DNA from: Beta vulgaris subsp. vulgaris
Lineage: Eukaryota > Streptophyta > Magnoliopsida > Caryophyllales > Amaranthaceae
NCBI RefSeq assembly: GCF_026745355.1
Contig: NC_079205.1
Location: 43,878,349 to 43,942,348 of the forward strand
DNA length: 64,000 nt
Direction: 5' to 3'
Below, piece by piece: positions 10,831-22,567 of the stretch. Position 1 is the stretch's first letter, and each line of letters starts with the position of its first letter. The notes beneath the pieces are model-generated. The model was given only the letters and a program-made list of their open reading frames with translations. It did no database searches and was not told the origin of the DNA. A program made the translations under genes and the position numbers.

Positions 10831-12153
10831 GAGAGCAAAGTCTTTGTAACCAGGAGTGATCGAGACTACACTAACCGCCAAGTGATCATTGTCCATCGAT
10901 TGATGATGCTGTCTAACCCGTCGACGGAGACAAATGTCTTGACCAACGCTCATGGTGGTTATGTGCTCTGGCCATTGGCATGGGTGAGGTTTTCAGACGA
11001 GGTAAAATGAAGCAACAAAAGTATTAAATCATATTGATCTAATTAATTCATATCTATTAAGTATTAACTAAGTAGGTTGAATGTTTCTCGGTTTCAATCA
11101 ATAGGTTTTGCAGAAAATAAAGAAGTCCAATGAAAGCAAGGTGGACTCACCTCCTCTACAAAAGGCGAAGGAAAAGGAGGGTTCAAGTCCCAAACAAAAC
11201 CCTCCTAAATCTACTTGGATCGAGTCATCAACGCTTCAAGGTCTCAGTAAGGCATGCTCGTGGCTACATGCAAATATGCGTGATATGCCGGATGATACAC
11301 CTTTGGAGGTTAAGTTGGGTACCACGGAATTCAACTATCACGAGGAAGCGTCGACATGGGTGTCCAAGGATGATGTGAAAGAGTTCCTTTGCGGAGATAT
11401 GTTGAATGTTTCGTTAATTCAAGCATTCATGAGGTATAACATCGGTACTTATGAAATGTATGAACTTTCTTTGCAATATCTAATAATATATCTCTGTTAT
11501 ATATATAGATTATGCTTTGAATTGAAGATTACTCCAAGAGTCTCCTTGTGGATGCGGTCAGTTTGGGTGGTTATGTCCAGATTTCGTCCGAGCTGACAAC
11601 TGTTTGCAAAACCCAGCTGAGGCTAAGGAGTATATTAGCACTTATTAATTATTATACAATATAAGTATGTACTCACATGATTGCTTCGTATCTTGATTTT
11701 GTGATTTTAGTGCCCATTGGTCGCTGCTTGTGATTTCTCCTTTAAACAACACAGTATATCAGTTTGATTCTGCAGCTCAACATCCACCACGATCTTTACT
11801 CCTCAAATCATGCATAAATAGGTATGTTTATTATTAGCTCCAACACGTTTCACTAATTTCTTCCTTTGTCCGCTTCTCACATGAAATTAAAATAACTACA
11901 GCTGTTTGAAGAAGGTTGGGAGAACATGAAGAGTTCCTCAGTAGAAAGCAATGAAGGTAATTCATATTCTTTTTCTACTTCTTTCTTTAAGTTTACAAAA
12001 AACAAACATGTATGTTTCTTACATGATTTTTTAATGTACTTCAATAATTATTAGCGTGCTCAACAACTCGGCGGAACCGAGTGTGGCTACTATGTGTTGA
12101 GGTTCATGTTCGATATAGCCTCATGTTGCAAGGAAGTCGGGGATATTGACAAG
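10831..12153 (+). CDS. Ulp1-type cysteine peptidase (C48-like) gene, multi-exon, probably transposon-derived
   Basis: At least six plus-strand coding blocks: 10831-11001, 11105 to about 11457, about 11525-11628, 11711-11821, about 11901-11955 and 12055-12153, most with GT/AG borders. Block 1 ends in GGYVLWPLAWVRFSDE, like the linker before the peptidase in plant transposon-borne Ulp1 genes. Block 2 has MLNVSLIQAFMRY. The catalytic core is complete: His in HWSLLV (block 4), Asp in FDS (block 4), and Gln plus Cys in QQLGGTECGYYV (block 6). Known members cleave ubiquitin-like modifiers such as SUMO, and many plant copies ride in MULE or CACTA elements. No in-frame ATG precedes block 1 apart from the internal ATG at 10903, and blocks 4-6 do not join in one frame with the borders I chose. 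It may therefore be degenerate, or an exon is mis-set. Identity is firm; activity is unknown. Confidence 0.72.
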
Positions 12154-12240
12154 GTATTATACATGACAACCCATTTTCGCCTTTTTCGACCTTTTTTGGC
12201 CTTGGAAGTTCAATTTACATATTTTTCCAAATTTTGACAC

Positions 12241-12780
12241 ATGTTACGACATATGTAGTACTAATAGCAACATATATAACCATTAGAGTCAAGAACCACC
12301 ATTTCTTATGCTTTGAAACCCAATTTGGGTAAATGAAGGTCATTTAGGGTCGATATTAGACTTTCATGTTCATTTTCCTTATATTCTCACATTTAGCCAC
12401 ATGTTAAGACATATATAGTATTAATAGCAACATATATAACCATTAGAGTCATGAACCATCATTTCTCATGCTTTGAAACCCAATTTGGGTAAATGAAGGT
12501 CATTTAGGGCCGATTTTAGACTTTCGTGTTCATTTTCCTTAAATTCTCACATTTAGCCACATGTTAAGACATATATAGTACTAATAGCTACATATATAAC
12601 CATTAGAGTCAACAAAAACTATTTCTCATGCTTTGAAACCCAGTTTGGGTAAATGAAGGTCATTTAGGGCCGATTTTAGACTTTCATGTTGATTTTCCTT
12701 AAATTCTCACATTTAGCCACATGTTAAGACATATATAGTACTAATAGCTACATATATAACCATTAGAGTCAGATATAGGC
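12241..12780. repeat. 160-bp tandem repeat array
   Basis: The landmark acatgtta(a/c)gacatat recurs at 12241, 12401, 12561 and 12721, exactly 160 bp apart. Units share a long block around gctttgaaacccaatttgggtaaatgaaggtcatttag. Three and a half units are present. The array follows the donor site of the last recognised Ulp1-like exon and passes directly into the 171-bp satellite. Confidence 0.92.
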
Positions 12781-12789
12781 TATTTTAGG

Positions 12790-15700
12790 CCATTTTACAT
12801 CGAAAATCATATATATACTTTTTTTCATGTGTTTAATAGTAGTTTTGATTAAAAATGCAAAATTAGGCATGCTAGTACCAAATATAGGCTATTTTAGGCC
12901 ATTTTACTTCGAAATGAATGAATATGAGTAGTTTGAAGTTAGTTTAAGTTATAAACACCTCAAACATAATATATATAGTTTCTTTCATGTGTTTTAATAG
13001 TAGTTTTGATTTAAAATACAAAATATCATGTTAGCACCATATATCGGTCATTTTCGCCCATTTTAGGCCATTTTACTTCGAAATGAATAAATACGAGTAG
13101 TTTGAAGTTAGTTTAAGTTATAAACACCTCAAAAATAATATATATACTTTGTTTCATGTGTTTAATATAAGGATTCATTAAAAATACAAAATCTAGACAT
13201 CTTAATTACAGCCAAATATAGGCCAATTTATCCAATTTTTGGCCATTTTAATGGAAATTGAATGAATATAAGTAGTCTGAAGTTAGTTTAAGTTATAAGT
13301 ACCTTAAACATCATATATATATTACTTTATTTCATGTGTTTAATAGTAGTTTTTATTGAAAATACAAAATATACACATGTTAGAACCAAATATAGTCATT
13401 TTAGCCCATTTTTTGTCATTTTACTTTAAAATGAATGAAGATGAGTAGTTTGAAATTATTTGAAGTTATAAACACCTCAGAAATCATATGTATACTTTTT
13501 TTCATGTGTTTAATAGTAGTTTTGATTAAAAATAAAAAAATATAGACATGTTAGAACCAAATATAGGCTATTTTAGCCCATTTTACTTTGAAATGAATGA
13601 ATATGAGTAGTTTGAAGTTTGTTTAAGTTATAAACACCTCAAACATAATATATATAGTTTGTTTCATGTGTTCAATAGTAGTTTTAATTGAAAATACAAA
13701 ATAAAGATATGTTAGCACCAAATATAGGTCATTCTCGCCCATTTTAGGCCATTTTACTTCCAAATGAATAAATATCAGTAGTTTGAAGTTGGTTTAAGTT
13801 ATAAAAACCTCAAAAATCATATATATACTTTATTTCATGTGTTTAATAGTTATTTTTATTGAAAATACAAAATATTGGCATGTTAGAACCAAATATTGCC
13901 ATTTTAGCCCATTTTTTGCCATTTTAGTTGAAAATGATTAAATATGAGTATTTTGAAATTAGTTTAAGTTATAAAGACCTCAAAACTCATATATATATAT
14001 ACTACTTTTCATGTTTTTAATAGTAGTTTTGATTGAAAATACAAAATATAGTCATTTAGAACCAAAGATAGGCCATTTTAGCCCATTTTGGCCATTTTAC
14101 TTGAAAATGAATTCATTTGAGTTGTTTAAAATTATTTTTAAGTTATAAATACCTTAAACATCATATATATACTTTCTTTCATGTGTTTAATAGTTATCTT
14201 AATTGGAAATACAAGTTATTGGCATGTTAGAACCAAATATAGGCCATTTTAGTCCATTTTTACTTGAAAATGAATGAATATGAGTACTTTGAAGTTAGTT
14301 GAAGTGATAAACACCTCAAAAATCATATATATACTTTTTTTCATGTGTTTAATAGTAGTTTTTATTAAAAATACAAAATTTAGACATGTTAGAACCAATT
14401 ATAGGCTATTTTAGGTCATTCTACTTCGAAATGAACGAATATGCGTAGTTTGAAGTTAGTTTAAGTTAGAAACACCTCAAACATAATATATATAGTTTCT
14501 TTCATGTGTTTAATAGTAGTTTTTTTTTTATTGAAAATACAAAATATAGTTATGTTAGAACCAAAATATAGGTCATTCTCCCCTGTTTTAGGCCATTTTA
14601 CTTCGAAATGAATAAATATGAGTAGTTTGAAGTTATTTTAAGTTATAAACACCTCAAAAATCATATATATACTTTGTTTCATGTGTTTAATAGTAGGATT
14701 GATTGAAAATACAAAATATAGATATCTTAATTAGAACTATGTAGGCCATTTTATTCCAATTTTTAGCAATTTTAATTGAAAATGAATGAATATAAGTAGT
14801 CTCAAGTTAGTTTAAGTTATAAACACCTCAAACATCATAGATATATTATTACTTTGTTTCGTGTGCTTAATAGTAGTTTTCATTGAAAATACAAAATATA
14901 GACATGTTAGAACCAAATATAGCCATTTTAGCCCATTTTTTTTTCCATTTTACTTACAAATGAATGAATATGAGTATTTTGAAATTAGTTTAAGTTATAA
15001 ACACTTTAAAACTCATATATATATATATACTATTTTTCATGTTTTAAATAGTAGTTTTGATTGAAAATACAAAATATATGCATGTTAGAACCAAATAAAG
15101 GTCATTTTAGCCCATTTTGGCCATTTTACTTGAAAATGAATTAATTTGAGTACTCTAAAATTATTTTTAAGTTATAAACACCTCAAACATCATATATATA
15201 CTTTCTTTCATGTGTTTAATAGTTATTTTTATTGAAAATACAAAATATTGGCATGTTAGAACCAAATATAAGCCTTTTTATCCCATTTTACATGAAAAGA
15301 AATGAAAGCGAGTACTTTGAAGTTATTTCAGTGATATACACCTCAAAAATCATACGTATACTTTTTTTTTAATGTGTTTAATAGTAGTTTTGATTGAAAA
15401 TACAAATTAAAATATAGGCATGTTAGAACCATATAAAAGCTATTTTAGGCCATTTTACTTCGAAATGAAAGAATATGAGTAGTTTGAAGTTAGTTTAAGT
15501 TATAAACACCTCAAATATAATATATATATAGTTTTTTTCATGTGTTTAGTAGTAGTTTTAATTGAAAATACAAAATATAGACATGTTAGAACCAAATATA
15601 GGTCCTTCTCACCCATTTTAGGCCATTTTACTTCAAAATGAATAAATATGAGTACTTTGAAGTTAGTTTAAGTTATAAACATACACCTCAAAAATCATAT

Positions 15701-16350
15701 ATATACTTTGTTTCATGTGTTTAATAGTAGGATTGATTGAAAATACAAAATATAGTTATCTTAATTAGAACTAAATGTAGGTCATTTTATGCCATTTTTG
15801 CAATTTTACTTGAAAATGAATGAATATAAGTAGTCTGAAGTTAGTTTAAGTTGTAAAATCCTCAAGCATCATATATATATATTATGTTGTTTTATGTTTT
15901 TAATAGTAGTTCTTATTTAAAATACAAAATATAGACATGTTAGAACCAAGTATAACTATTTTATCCCATTTTTTGCCATTTTACTTGAAAATGAATGAAT
16001 ATGAGTAGTTTAAAATTAGTTTAAGTTATAAACACCTTAAAACTTAATATATATATATTATTATTTTTCATATTTTTAATAGTAGTTTTGATTGAAAATA
16101 CAATATATATCGGCATGTAAGAACCCAACATAGGCCATTTTATCCCATCTTGGCCATTTTATTTGAAAATGAATTAATTTGAGTAGTTTGAAATTATCTT
16201 TAAGTGATAAACACCTCAAAAATCATTTATATTTACTTTTTTCATGTGTTTAATAATAGTTTTTATTGAAATTGAAAAATATAGGCATGTTAGAACGAAT
16301 ATAAGCTATTTTAGGCCATTTCACTTCGAAATGAATGAATATGAGTAGTT
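12790..16350. repeat. Satellite of ~171-bp monomers with six-monomer higher-order repeat
   Basis: The landmark catgtgtttaatag (or close variants) occurs at about 12831, 12991, 13161, 13340, 13510, 13671, 13841, 14015, 14185, 14348, 14510, 14685, 14865, 15043, 15213, 15375, 15543, 15718, 15898, 16075 and 16250: 21 monomers with a mean spacing of 171 bp. Monomers fall into six types by diagnostic bases and by length. The type order reads E F A B E F B' C D E F A B C D E F A B C E, so the ancestral unit is ABCDEF (about 1,030 bp) with internal losses. Same-type distances such as 14510 to 15543, 14685 to 15718 and 14865 to 15898 are all 1,033 bp. No coding potential. Confidence 0.9.
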
Positions 16351-16865
16351 TTAATGGACAAATTTAAATTATAAAGCTAACTTACTAATGGTGAGGAGCT
16401 AAAATTACTATCAAAGGGTTCATATAACACAAAGTTTTGATGATTAGTGCTACAATTTTATTGTAAGCATTGTAAAATTGTCCGTTTTTTTTTGACCTTT
16501 TTAAAATATAAAAGTCAAAAATTATCCAACGACCTAAATCATCCATTTCCGACCAATATTGTTTAATTGAATTGTATACTTCAAGGAATCGTTTTCCCTA
16601 AAAAAATAAAAAGAAGCAAACTTTCCAATATATAGATGCCTTCTTTCTTTCTCCAAAATTACCTTTCATGCTCTTTTTAAGTTTCCCCTCCACTTCGATG
16701 TGGTGGCAAGGCACATTAGCACGAGATCGAGCAAAGCAAGCAAGTTCGTTCTATCCAGCCTAGAAATTCCTTGTGATTGTTATTAGGCAAACAAAGTACA
16801 CTTTTGGTAAAATGCTAGTACTTTCTTGTGAAAAGTGAAATCCAACCAATGATCAATGATTTATA
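16351..16865. other. Intergenic, no gene seen
   Basis: AT-rich sequence after the satellite. A pyrimidine-rich patch at 16620-16690 has no recognised function. Confidence 0.4.
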
Positions 16866-16996
16866 CTATCAAGGATATCTGGATCTAGTGGTTAAGATTG
16901 AATTAATGTAAACGATAGGTAATAGGTTCAAATCATCTTCCCCTTTTTTTTACTTTGTATTGCCTTCATGGCTCATATGGATCAAAAAATATATGT
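16866..16996 (+). mobile_element. tRNA-derived SINE, copy 1
   Basis: It contains a tRNA-like A box (tctagtggttaag, 16882-16894) and B box (ggttcaaatc, about 16926-16935), then a body and a tail near atatggatcaaaaaatatat. The reverse complement of 45205-45337 matches it over its whole length, which defines the family. Possible target duplication aatgatt(t/c)a at 16855-16863 and 16997-17005. Confidence 0.75.
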
Positions 16997-17178
16997 AATG
17001 ATTCATAGTCGCAAATAAGGCTTTCGGGCCTCCAATGAACTTTCCTTATTTTCTTTCTTCAAGTTACTCTTAAAAACTACCCAACAATAATAAATCTCTT
17101 AATAACTCTCAATTATATGTTTCTTTATATAATGGTCCCAAGGCCGTTCTAAAACTTTTGAGGCTCACGTACTAATTA

Positions 17179-17432
17179 CTAGTCTTATATGCACGCGATG
17201 CGTGCGAAAACAAACAAAAGATCAATTGCGTAATAATATGTACGAAAAATTATTCATAAAGTTCATTGTATATTTTTTTTTGTTTTCTGAAAGCTAATAA
17301 ATCAATGATGATGTAAATATTTTGTTAATTGAGGGTATAATGATAAAAGATGGTAAATTTGTATTTATTACTTGAGGATATAAAAGGAATTAGCATTTTT
17401 GGTGTCTCTCTACTCTTCCCTTATAATAGAGA
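17179..17432 (-). mobile_element. Short non-autonomous Helitron
   Basis: On the minus strand it starts TCTATTATAAGGG next to a host A. It ends with the stem GCACGCATCGCGTGC, eight bases, then CTAG before a host T, the classic plant Helitron 3' end. About 254 bp, no coding capacity. Confidence 0.85.
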
Positions 17433-17724
17433 TAAACTAATGTATCCTACAAAGTATATCTTTGCTAAACTATTTTTGACAAAATAGAACTCGAGTTTGA
17501 ACGACATAGCTAATAAAACCATTAAATATGCAGATGTATGGATCTTTTATGATCCATTTCAATAAGTACATTTAGAATATAAATTTTAATACATTATATT
17601 AAAAGTATAAAATCAAAGCTTTTAATTCTCAAATATGTCCATAGAATAACGTGAAAAACAAACATATAAAGTTTACACTTCTTCTGATTTTTATTAGTTG
17701 CAATGCTTGAGCAGTCATGTTTAT

Positions 17725-19431
17725 GGGTCCGGATCCTCTAGAGTTTTATGAAAACTCTACAAAGTAGAGTTGAATCCTGACCATACCTCTATTACATAAG
17801 GGAAGGGGGAGCAACGGTGTCCTCTTTTGAACCGACTATTTTGCCCCCCTTCCCTTTCTAAATTACAAAAGGAATCTCAATACCAAAATGGGGGTCAAAC
17901 AAAGTCACCGAAAATTAATTTTCAACAATCACCAGAAATCACTTATATGAGAAAACTTTACAAATCACTCATAAATTGAGAAAATCACGTTGTAAAAATC
18001 ACGCAAACCACTCAAATGATCAGAAAACTTTACAAAAACTAAAAATTAACTTACAAACTAAAACTAATACACTAGGACGTCAATACATACAAAAACATTC
18101 ACAAAATTCACTTACAAATCATTGTTCTTAATAATCATTCACAATTACATACTCACAAAAACTACCTATAAACACAAATTTGAGAAAAACACAAGATTTT
18201 GACAGTGATATTACACATTCGTCCATCGACGGTTTGCGAACTTTCAAATAGGTATATAATTCTTTTAATCTTCAAAGTTATTTCACATTAGTCGACTGTT
18301 ATGTAGTTGAAAAAATGGAGATAATAACAATTAGTTGAAAAGGGCTTTTATATAATTAGACTTAAATTTGATTCATTTTCATATAAAATCAGAATTCAAG
18401 ATGTGTATGAAATTTGATCCATTTATGACACTGATGAAAAAGTTACAAATTTAGTTCTTTTTTTAATTTCAAATTCCAATATAAAATTTTTGTCCAAAGC
18501 TTTTGCAGAATATCCATGTTCAGAAATAAATTTTGAAAAACAAAACAATATCAAACCTTTTTGCGAAAAACTTTTGCAAAAATCCATTTTCAGAAAAAAA
18601 AAATTACATTAATTTGTGAAAACCATTTCATGCGAAATCAGATTGTGTATGAAAAATTTGACATTTCATTTCACCTGTAATTGAAACTCAAAGTGTTCAA
18701 ATTTAGAAAAGGAGAAAAATTTAAAATGACCATATCATGCGAAATCAGATTGTGTATGAAAAACTTAAAATTCCTTTCAAATATAATTGAAACTCAAAGT
18801 GTGAACATTTAGAAAAGGAGAAAAAAATAAAATGATGAAAATTCTTAAATATATCAATTTGTGAAATCAGAATTTAGAAGTTAGACAAGGAAAAAAAAAC
18901 TGAAATTGTATTATACTTTTCGGTTACAATTTTGGGATCATAGAGAAATTACTGAAATCCATATCAAAAACTATTATAAATTACAAAAATGAATAAAACC
19001 AAAAAAAACAACATGACGATATTTAGTAAAGAACATCATACTGATTATAAAAGAACATGCGCATATAAGACTTGAGAAACAAAAAACTATTCAAAATCAC
19101 AAAAATGAATAACAACATAAAAATAACATGGAAGAATCTTATTCACAAAATGGAGGTGAACTTAAATACTAACTTGCATTTTCAGTTTGTTTACTATTTA
19201 GTATTAGGCCTAAAAATATCATCGCACGCATCGCGTGCACAAAAGGCTAGTATTATAAAATCAAGGGCTCATGATTAGTGGGAAAGAAAAAGATATGGGC
19301 AAGATATTGGGGGTAAAATAGGGGGGATTTTTGGGAAAGAAAATACAAGCCTTTGATTTCTTAATCAACGACTGATATTTAACGAACTCTACCGTGTAGA
19401 GTTATTTTGGAACTCTAGAGGATCTCAACAC
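17725..19431. mobile_element. Mutator-like element with nested Helitron
   Basis: Perfect 9-bp target duplication catgtttat at 17716-17724 and 19432-19440. Terminal inverted repeats of about 40-45 bp share gatcctctagagtt and a tagagtt block near 17765 and 19395. Target length and G-starting termini fit Mutator-like elements. The interior is almost wholly occupied by a Helitron (17788-19250), leaving little MULE sequence and no transposase. An open frame at 19072-19278 has no recognisable domain. Confidence 0.88.
17788..19250 (+). mobile_element. Non-autonomous Helitron inside the MULE
   Basis: Starts tctattacataagggaaggg. Ends with the hairpin gcacgcatcgcgtgc, eight bases and ctag, followed by a host T. 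The 5' flanking base is C rather than A, so the left border may be off by a few bases. About 1.46 kb. The inner part (18600-18850) holds a local tandem repeat with the motif catgcgaaatcagattgtgt. No Rep/helicase is encoded. Confidence 0.75.
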
Positions 19432-19440
19432 CATGTTTAT

Positions 19441-20640
19441 ATTACCAAATATGCAATTTTGACCATAGATATCTCTAACTAAATATATTAGATTTTGTTT
19501 CATGTATGACAATATGAGCCAAAGCTTTCATGATAAAGTTAGAATATAAATAATGTAAAAGTTAGCGTGTTGCAACAATGAAAATCAGATGAAATATGAA
19601 AAATGAGATCATGTGAAAACTAATGATACACTAAGAGAGAAGATTTGTATATTTTAAAATGCCCCAAACATTGTAAGTGTTTTGTTTGAAAGAATGTGTT
19701 TCCTTGATTTGTAGATTAAAAATTCGTAGATTTATTATGAAATCTATTTGCGTCATACAACTTCGCTTGACTCAAGATGATCTCGTATCCCTTTATATTC
19801 TAAGTTGTACCTCTTCAAACTTCTATATTTTTAATTTTCCCATTCTATTTGAAATTTTAATTGTACCCTTTTCTGCAAAAGTGCACCATTGTTTTCAGTT
19901 TATGTTTGATACACGATCTATGTTTAATTTTTTGAATGGAATGTACATATTTTTGAGCTCAATGTCCGTCCTTTTTCTTTTCTACAAAACCTCGGCCAAA
20001 CCTCTTTTAAACAAAAATCTAAAACTCGTTAGCTAACAGCTCATCCGGTTAGTTTTTAATTTTTGGTTTTTATTAATATAAAAGTTATGTGATATAAATA
20101 ATATAATAAACTTAAAATTAGTCATATTTATACTAAATATGTCAATTTCAAGGAACTGTTTGTTATCGTGTTTTGTTTCCTTGAAATCTAAAAACAAAAA
20201 ATAAGAAACCAAAAAACAATTTTTTTTACTTATACACACTTCGAAATATTATTATCCAAAGAAGCATATTAAAGTATGTGAAAAACAAAATGTTACAACT
20301 AATAAAATATAGATAAAATATAACTTGTAAAATATAGAAATTTGAAGAGGTACACTTTGAAAAACACAACCAATTTATCAAAGTTAATTCATTATTACAT
20401 TCAATTCTCTTCACATAAACTTATCTGAAACTTATTTATCAGTGCTGATTTTCCCTTTATGGTTACACTAATCGGGCTTGTTATCACGACTCATGACGAG
20501 TTATCCACCCACCAGTGGTCCCCGCACGGCCCACCGACCCAACGTAAAGTACCCGTTACCTAATGGACAATGGCCTTAAAAAGTTGAGCACATTACCGTT
20601 ATGCTACTCAATTTTAAATTCTTCAATAAAGTACGAGGTA
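19441..20640. other. Intergenic AT-rich DNA; short inverted repeat
   Basis: No gene recognised. A 27-bp motif (gtacctcttcaaacttctatat, 19809) recurs inverted at about 20335-20360, so 19809-20360 may be an old inverted-repeat element. A 119-codon open frame (19677-20036) shows no domain. Bases 20460-20640 are the GC-richer upstream region of the next gene. Confidence 0.45.
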
Positions 20641-20823
20641 ACATCATTCTAGAGCATAAAACAACACGCTTCTTCTTTCTTCATCAACGAATCTATTCTT
20701 CCAGATAGAACTTCCATACATAATTTCCTATAAATCTCTCATTTCCCCTGTCTCTCCAATTCAATTCTCGATTTGCATAAATACTATTTACTCTTATAAT
20801 TTGGAGATAATAAAAAAAGAGCA

Positions 20824-21024
20824 ATGGGGTTAGTAGTGGTGATTTCTCTACCATTGATATTGTTATGCATACTATTGTCAATTGGTTGCTACTTCCTTGG
20901 AAGGAAAAAGGGTAGAGAAGAAGCTCGTTGCCAGGTTTTCGGAACCCCGGCACCGCCTCCGGGATCCTTCCCTAACTCCCCTGCTCCTCCTCCTTTCTCC
21001 AAGCCCATGGACTCTCATGTTTGA
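20824..21024 (+). CDS. Small single-pass membrane peptide with proline-rich tail (66 residues)
   Basis: A compact intact frame with an N-terminal hydrophobic helix (residues 3-24, MGLVVVISLPLILLCILLSIGCYF), a basic stop-transfer segment (GRKKGREEAR, 26-35) and a proline-rich C-terminal tail (42-61). The first ATG of the transcript-like region is used. GC content rises sharply in the coding part, a TATA-like ataaatact lies about 45 bases upstream (20776-20784), and an AT-rich 3' region follows. It resembles short uncharacterised plant proteins with the same MGLVVVISLP-type start. Inferred topology is a signal anchor with the tail in the cytosol. Function unknown. It is one of the few intact host-like genes here. 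Confidence 0.72.
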   Translation: MGLVVVISLPLILLCILLSIGCYFLGRKKGREEARCQVFGTPAPPPGSFPNSPAPPPFSKPMDSHV

Positions 21025-21654
21025 ATGTACACTACGGAGTTGTATTTTTTTTCTTTTTGGGTGTGAATTTTTCTGGGATTGTGTTGATTTTGTCATTTTT
21101 ATGTAATGTGTGATACTACTTGTGTATCATGAATGTATTTCTTTTGTTCTTTGTGGGTAGCGATGTGAAGATCATGAATGTTTTCTTGTAATTATAAAAT
21201 ATTAATATATTGTTGTAAGATGAAAATGAAATTTTCGTTTTTATAGAACGTTATAAGTATCCATTTTGTACCTCGATCTCTTGATTCTGTACCAACTTTC
21301 GGATGAAGTAGCCTGATCTATATTTGTAGATTCTTTATCATGATATAGAGGTCCTATGCTAATTTGAAAAATAGCCCCTATATATAAAAATTTCAAAGAA
21401 ACTACCAAAATATACAAGTAAACTAAAGAACAAAATTCCCTTCAAAAAAAAAAAAAAACAAATAACAAAAATGCATCAAACTAAAATTTTCTCTTAAAAT
21501 TCTTTTAATACATTCCAAGAAGAGCTGAATTTAAGAAACTTGCGGACATTTTGATTATCAGCTTCAAGTATTTTAAGTTTAAAGATTTTTTTTTTCAATT
21601 TGGCGCTCTTTAAAAGTGAGATCCTGTTCTATGTCCATGTCCCACTTTAGACAT
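21025..21654. other. 3' region of the small gene and intergenic DNA
   Basis: Likely 3' untranslated sequence to about 21230, with AT-rich polyadenylation context near 21195. Then AT-rich DNA with an A-run at 21448. No other feature seen. Confidence 0.45.
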
Positions 21655-22275
21655 GTTAAAGGTCGGGCCTGGACAACATATTGTTATGTTGTTTGATTCT
21701 TTTAATACTTGTAGATGATTAAAATCCTTTTGAGACGAACTGCTTCATGTGTTGCTTTAACAAAATTACAAGCAACGATGGATCTATCTTGTGCATATAA
21801 AAGGAAATACATCCATATTTAAGAATTTTGGTGAAAATCTTGTAACATGGCCTTCTCGTAAAAGTTAGAAAAAATTGAAGAAAAGTTGTGTTCCCCTGTT
21901 TGCACTTGAGATTTGATTGAGTCTATACAATGTTGAGCCTAATCTTTTGTTCTCTCTCCTATCTTCCACTATTCAGGTCACATGCATCTCACAAACTAAG
22001 GATTAAGGCCGTGTTCTTTTGAGTACATTTACAATTCAGTTCAAGTCAATTACATTTTTCTCGTAATTTTCGTCCAATTCAGTTCACTTTGACCTAGAAC
22101 AACAAGGCCTAACAAGACTTCAACTCTTTTTTCTCCCTTCCAATCTTGAGTTTATTTCTTTTTGAAAATAAGGAATTGATTAATCGATATTCAACAACAA
22201 AGTTTGCGGGAGTATGATTCTCCCTATTAGTTACAACTTACAACAGGTGCCTCCACAGACCACATGCTTGTCTAG
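21655..22275 (+). repeat. Dispersed repeat R, copy 1
   Basis: About 620 bp matching 49860-50495 in the same orientation. Shared blocks include acttgtagatgattaaaatccttttgag, the stretch around caacgatgg, a block near gagtctatacaatgttgagcc, and the end near caacaggtgcctcca. Both copies carry an inserted or diverged TTCAG-rich segment at the same place. Element type unknown. Confidence 0.75.
22007..22109. mobile_element. Small Harbinger-like MITE (TAA target)
   Basis: GGCCGTGTTCTTTTG at the left faces …GAACAACAAGGCC at the right, flanked by TAA on both sides (22004-22006, 22110-22112). Interior has ttcagttcaa pentamer-like sequence, as in the larger MITEs at 37505 and 41896. Confidence 0.6.
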
Positions 22276-22567
22276 TAAGTAGTAATAAGAAATCAATACA
22301 AAATGGGGGAGGGAAGGTCAAAAAATACATAATGGTGTTTCACTCTGCTTTTAGTGCCACCATCTTTGCTAGTACATAACTACTTTGTTTGCCCCCCTTC
22401 CTTCATGCCGTATATCAATTTCTTGAGATTGAAGGAGTAACTCCTTGTAATTTTCCAATAAAGTAGTTGAATTGTTTCCCGCATTTGTTTGGTCCCAAGA
22501 ACGTGAGGTTGGTTCACATTTTTTTTTCTCTCATTATATATTCCCCCTCATACTTGATTATTTTATA
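22276..22567. other. Intergenic, no gene seen
   Basis: AT-rich sequence between repeat R and the Copia solo LTR. Nothing recognisable. Confidence 0.35.

Noticed and set aside
12241..16350. CRISPR-like array
   Set aside because: Repeats are long, adjacent and diverging, without short repeats and unique spacers; this is a eukaryotic tandem satellite.
19677..20036. 119-residue open frame
   Set aside because: No domain, low GC, no gene-like flanks; probably chance in AT-rich DNA.
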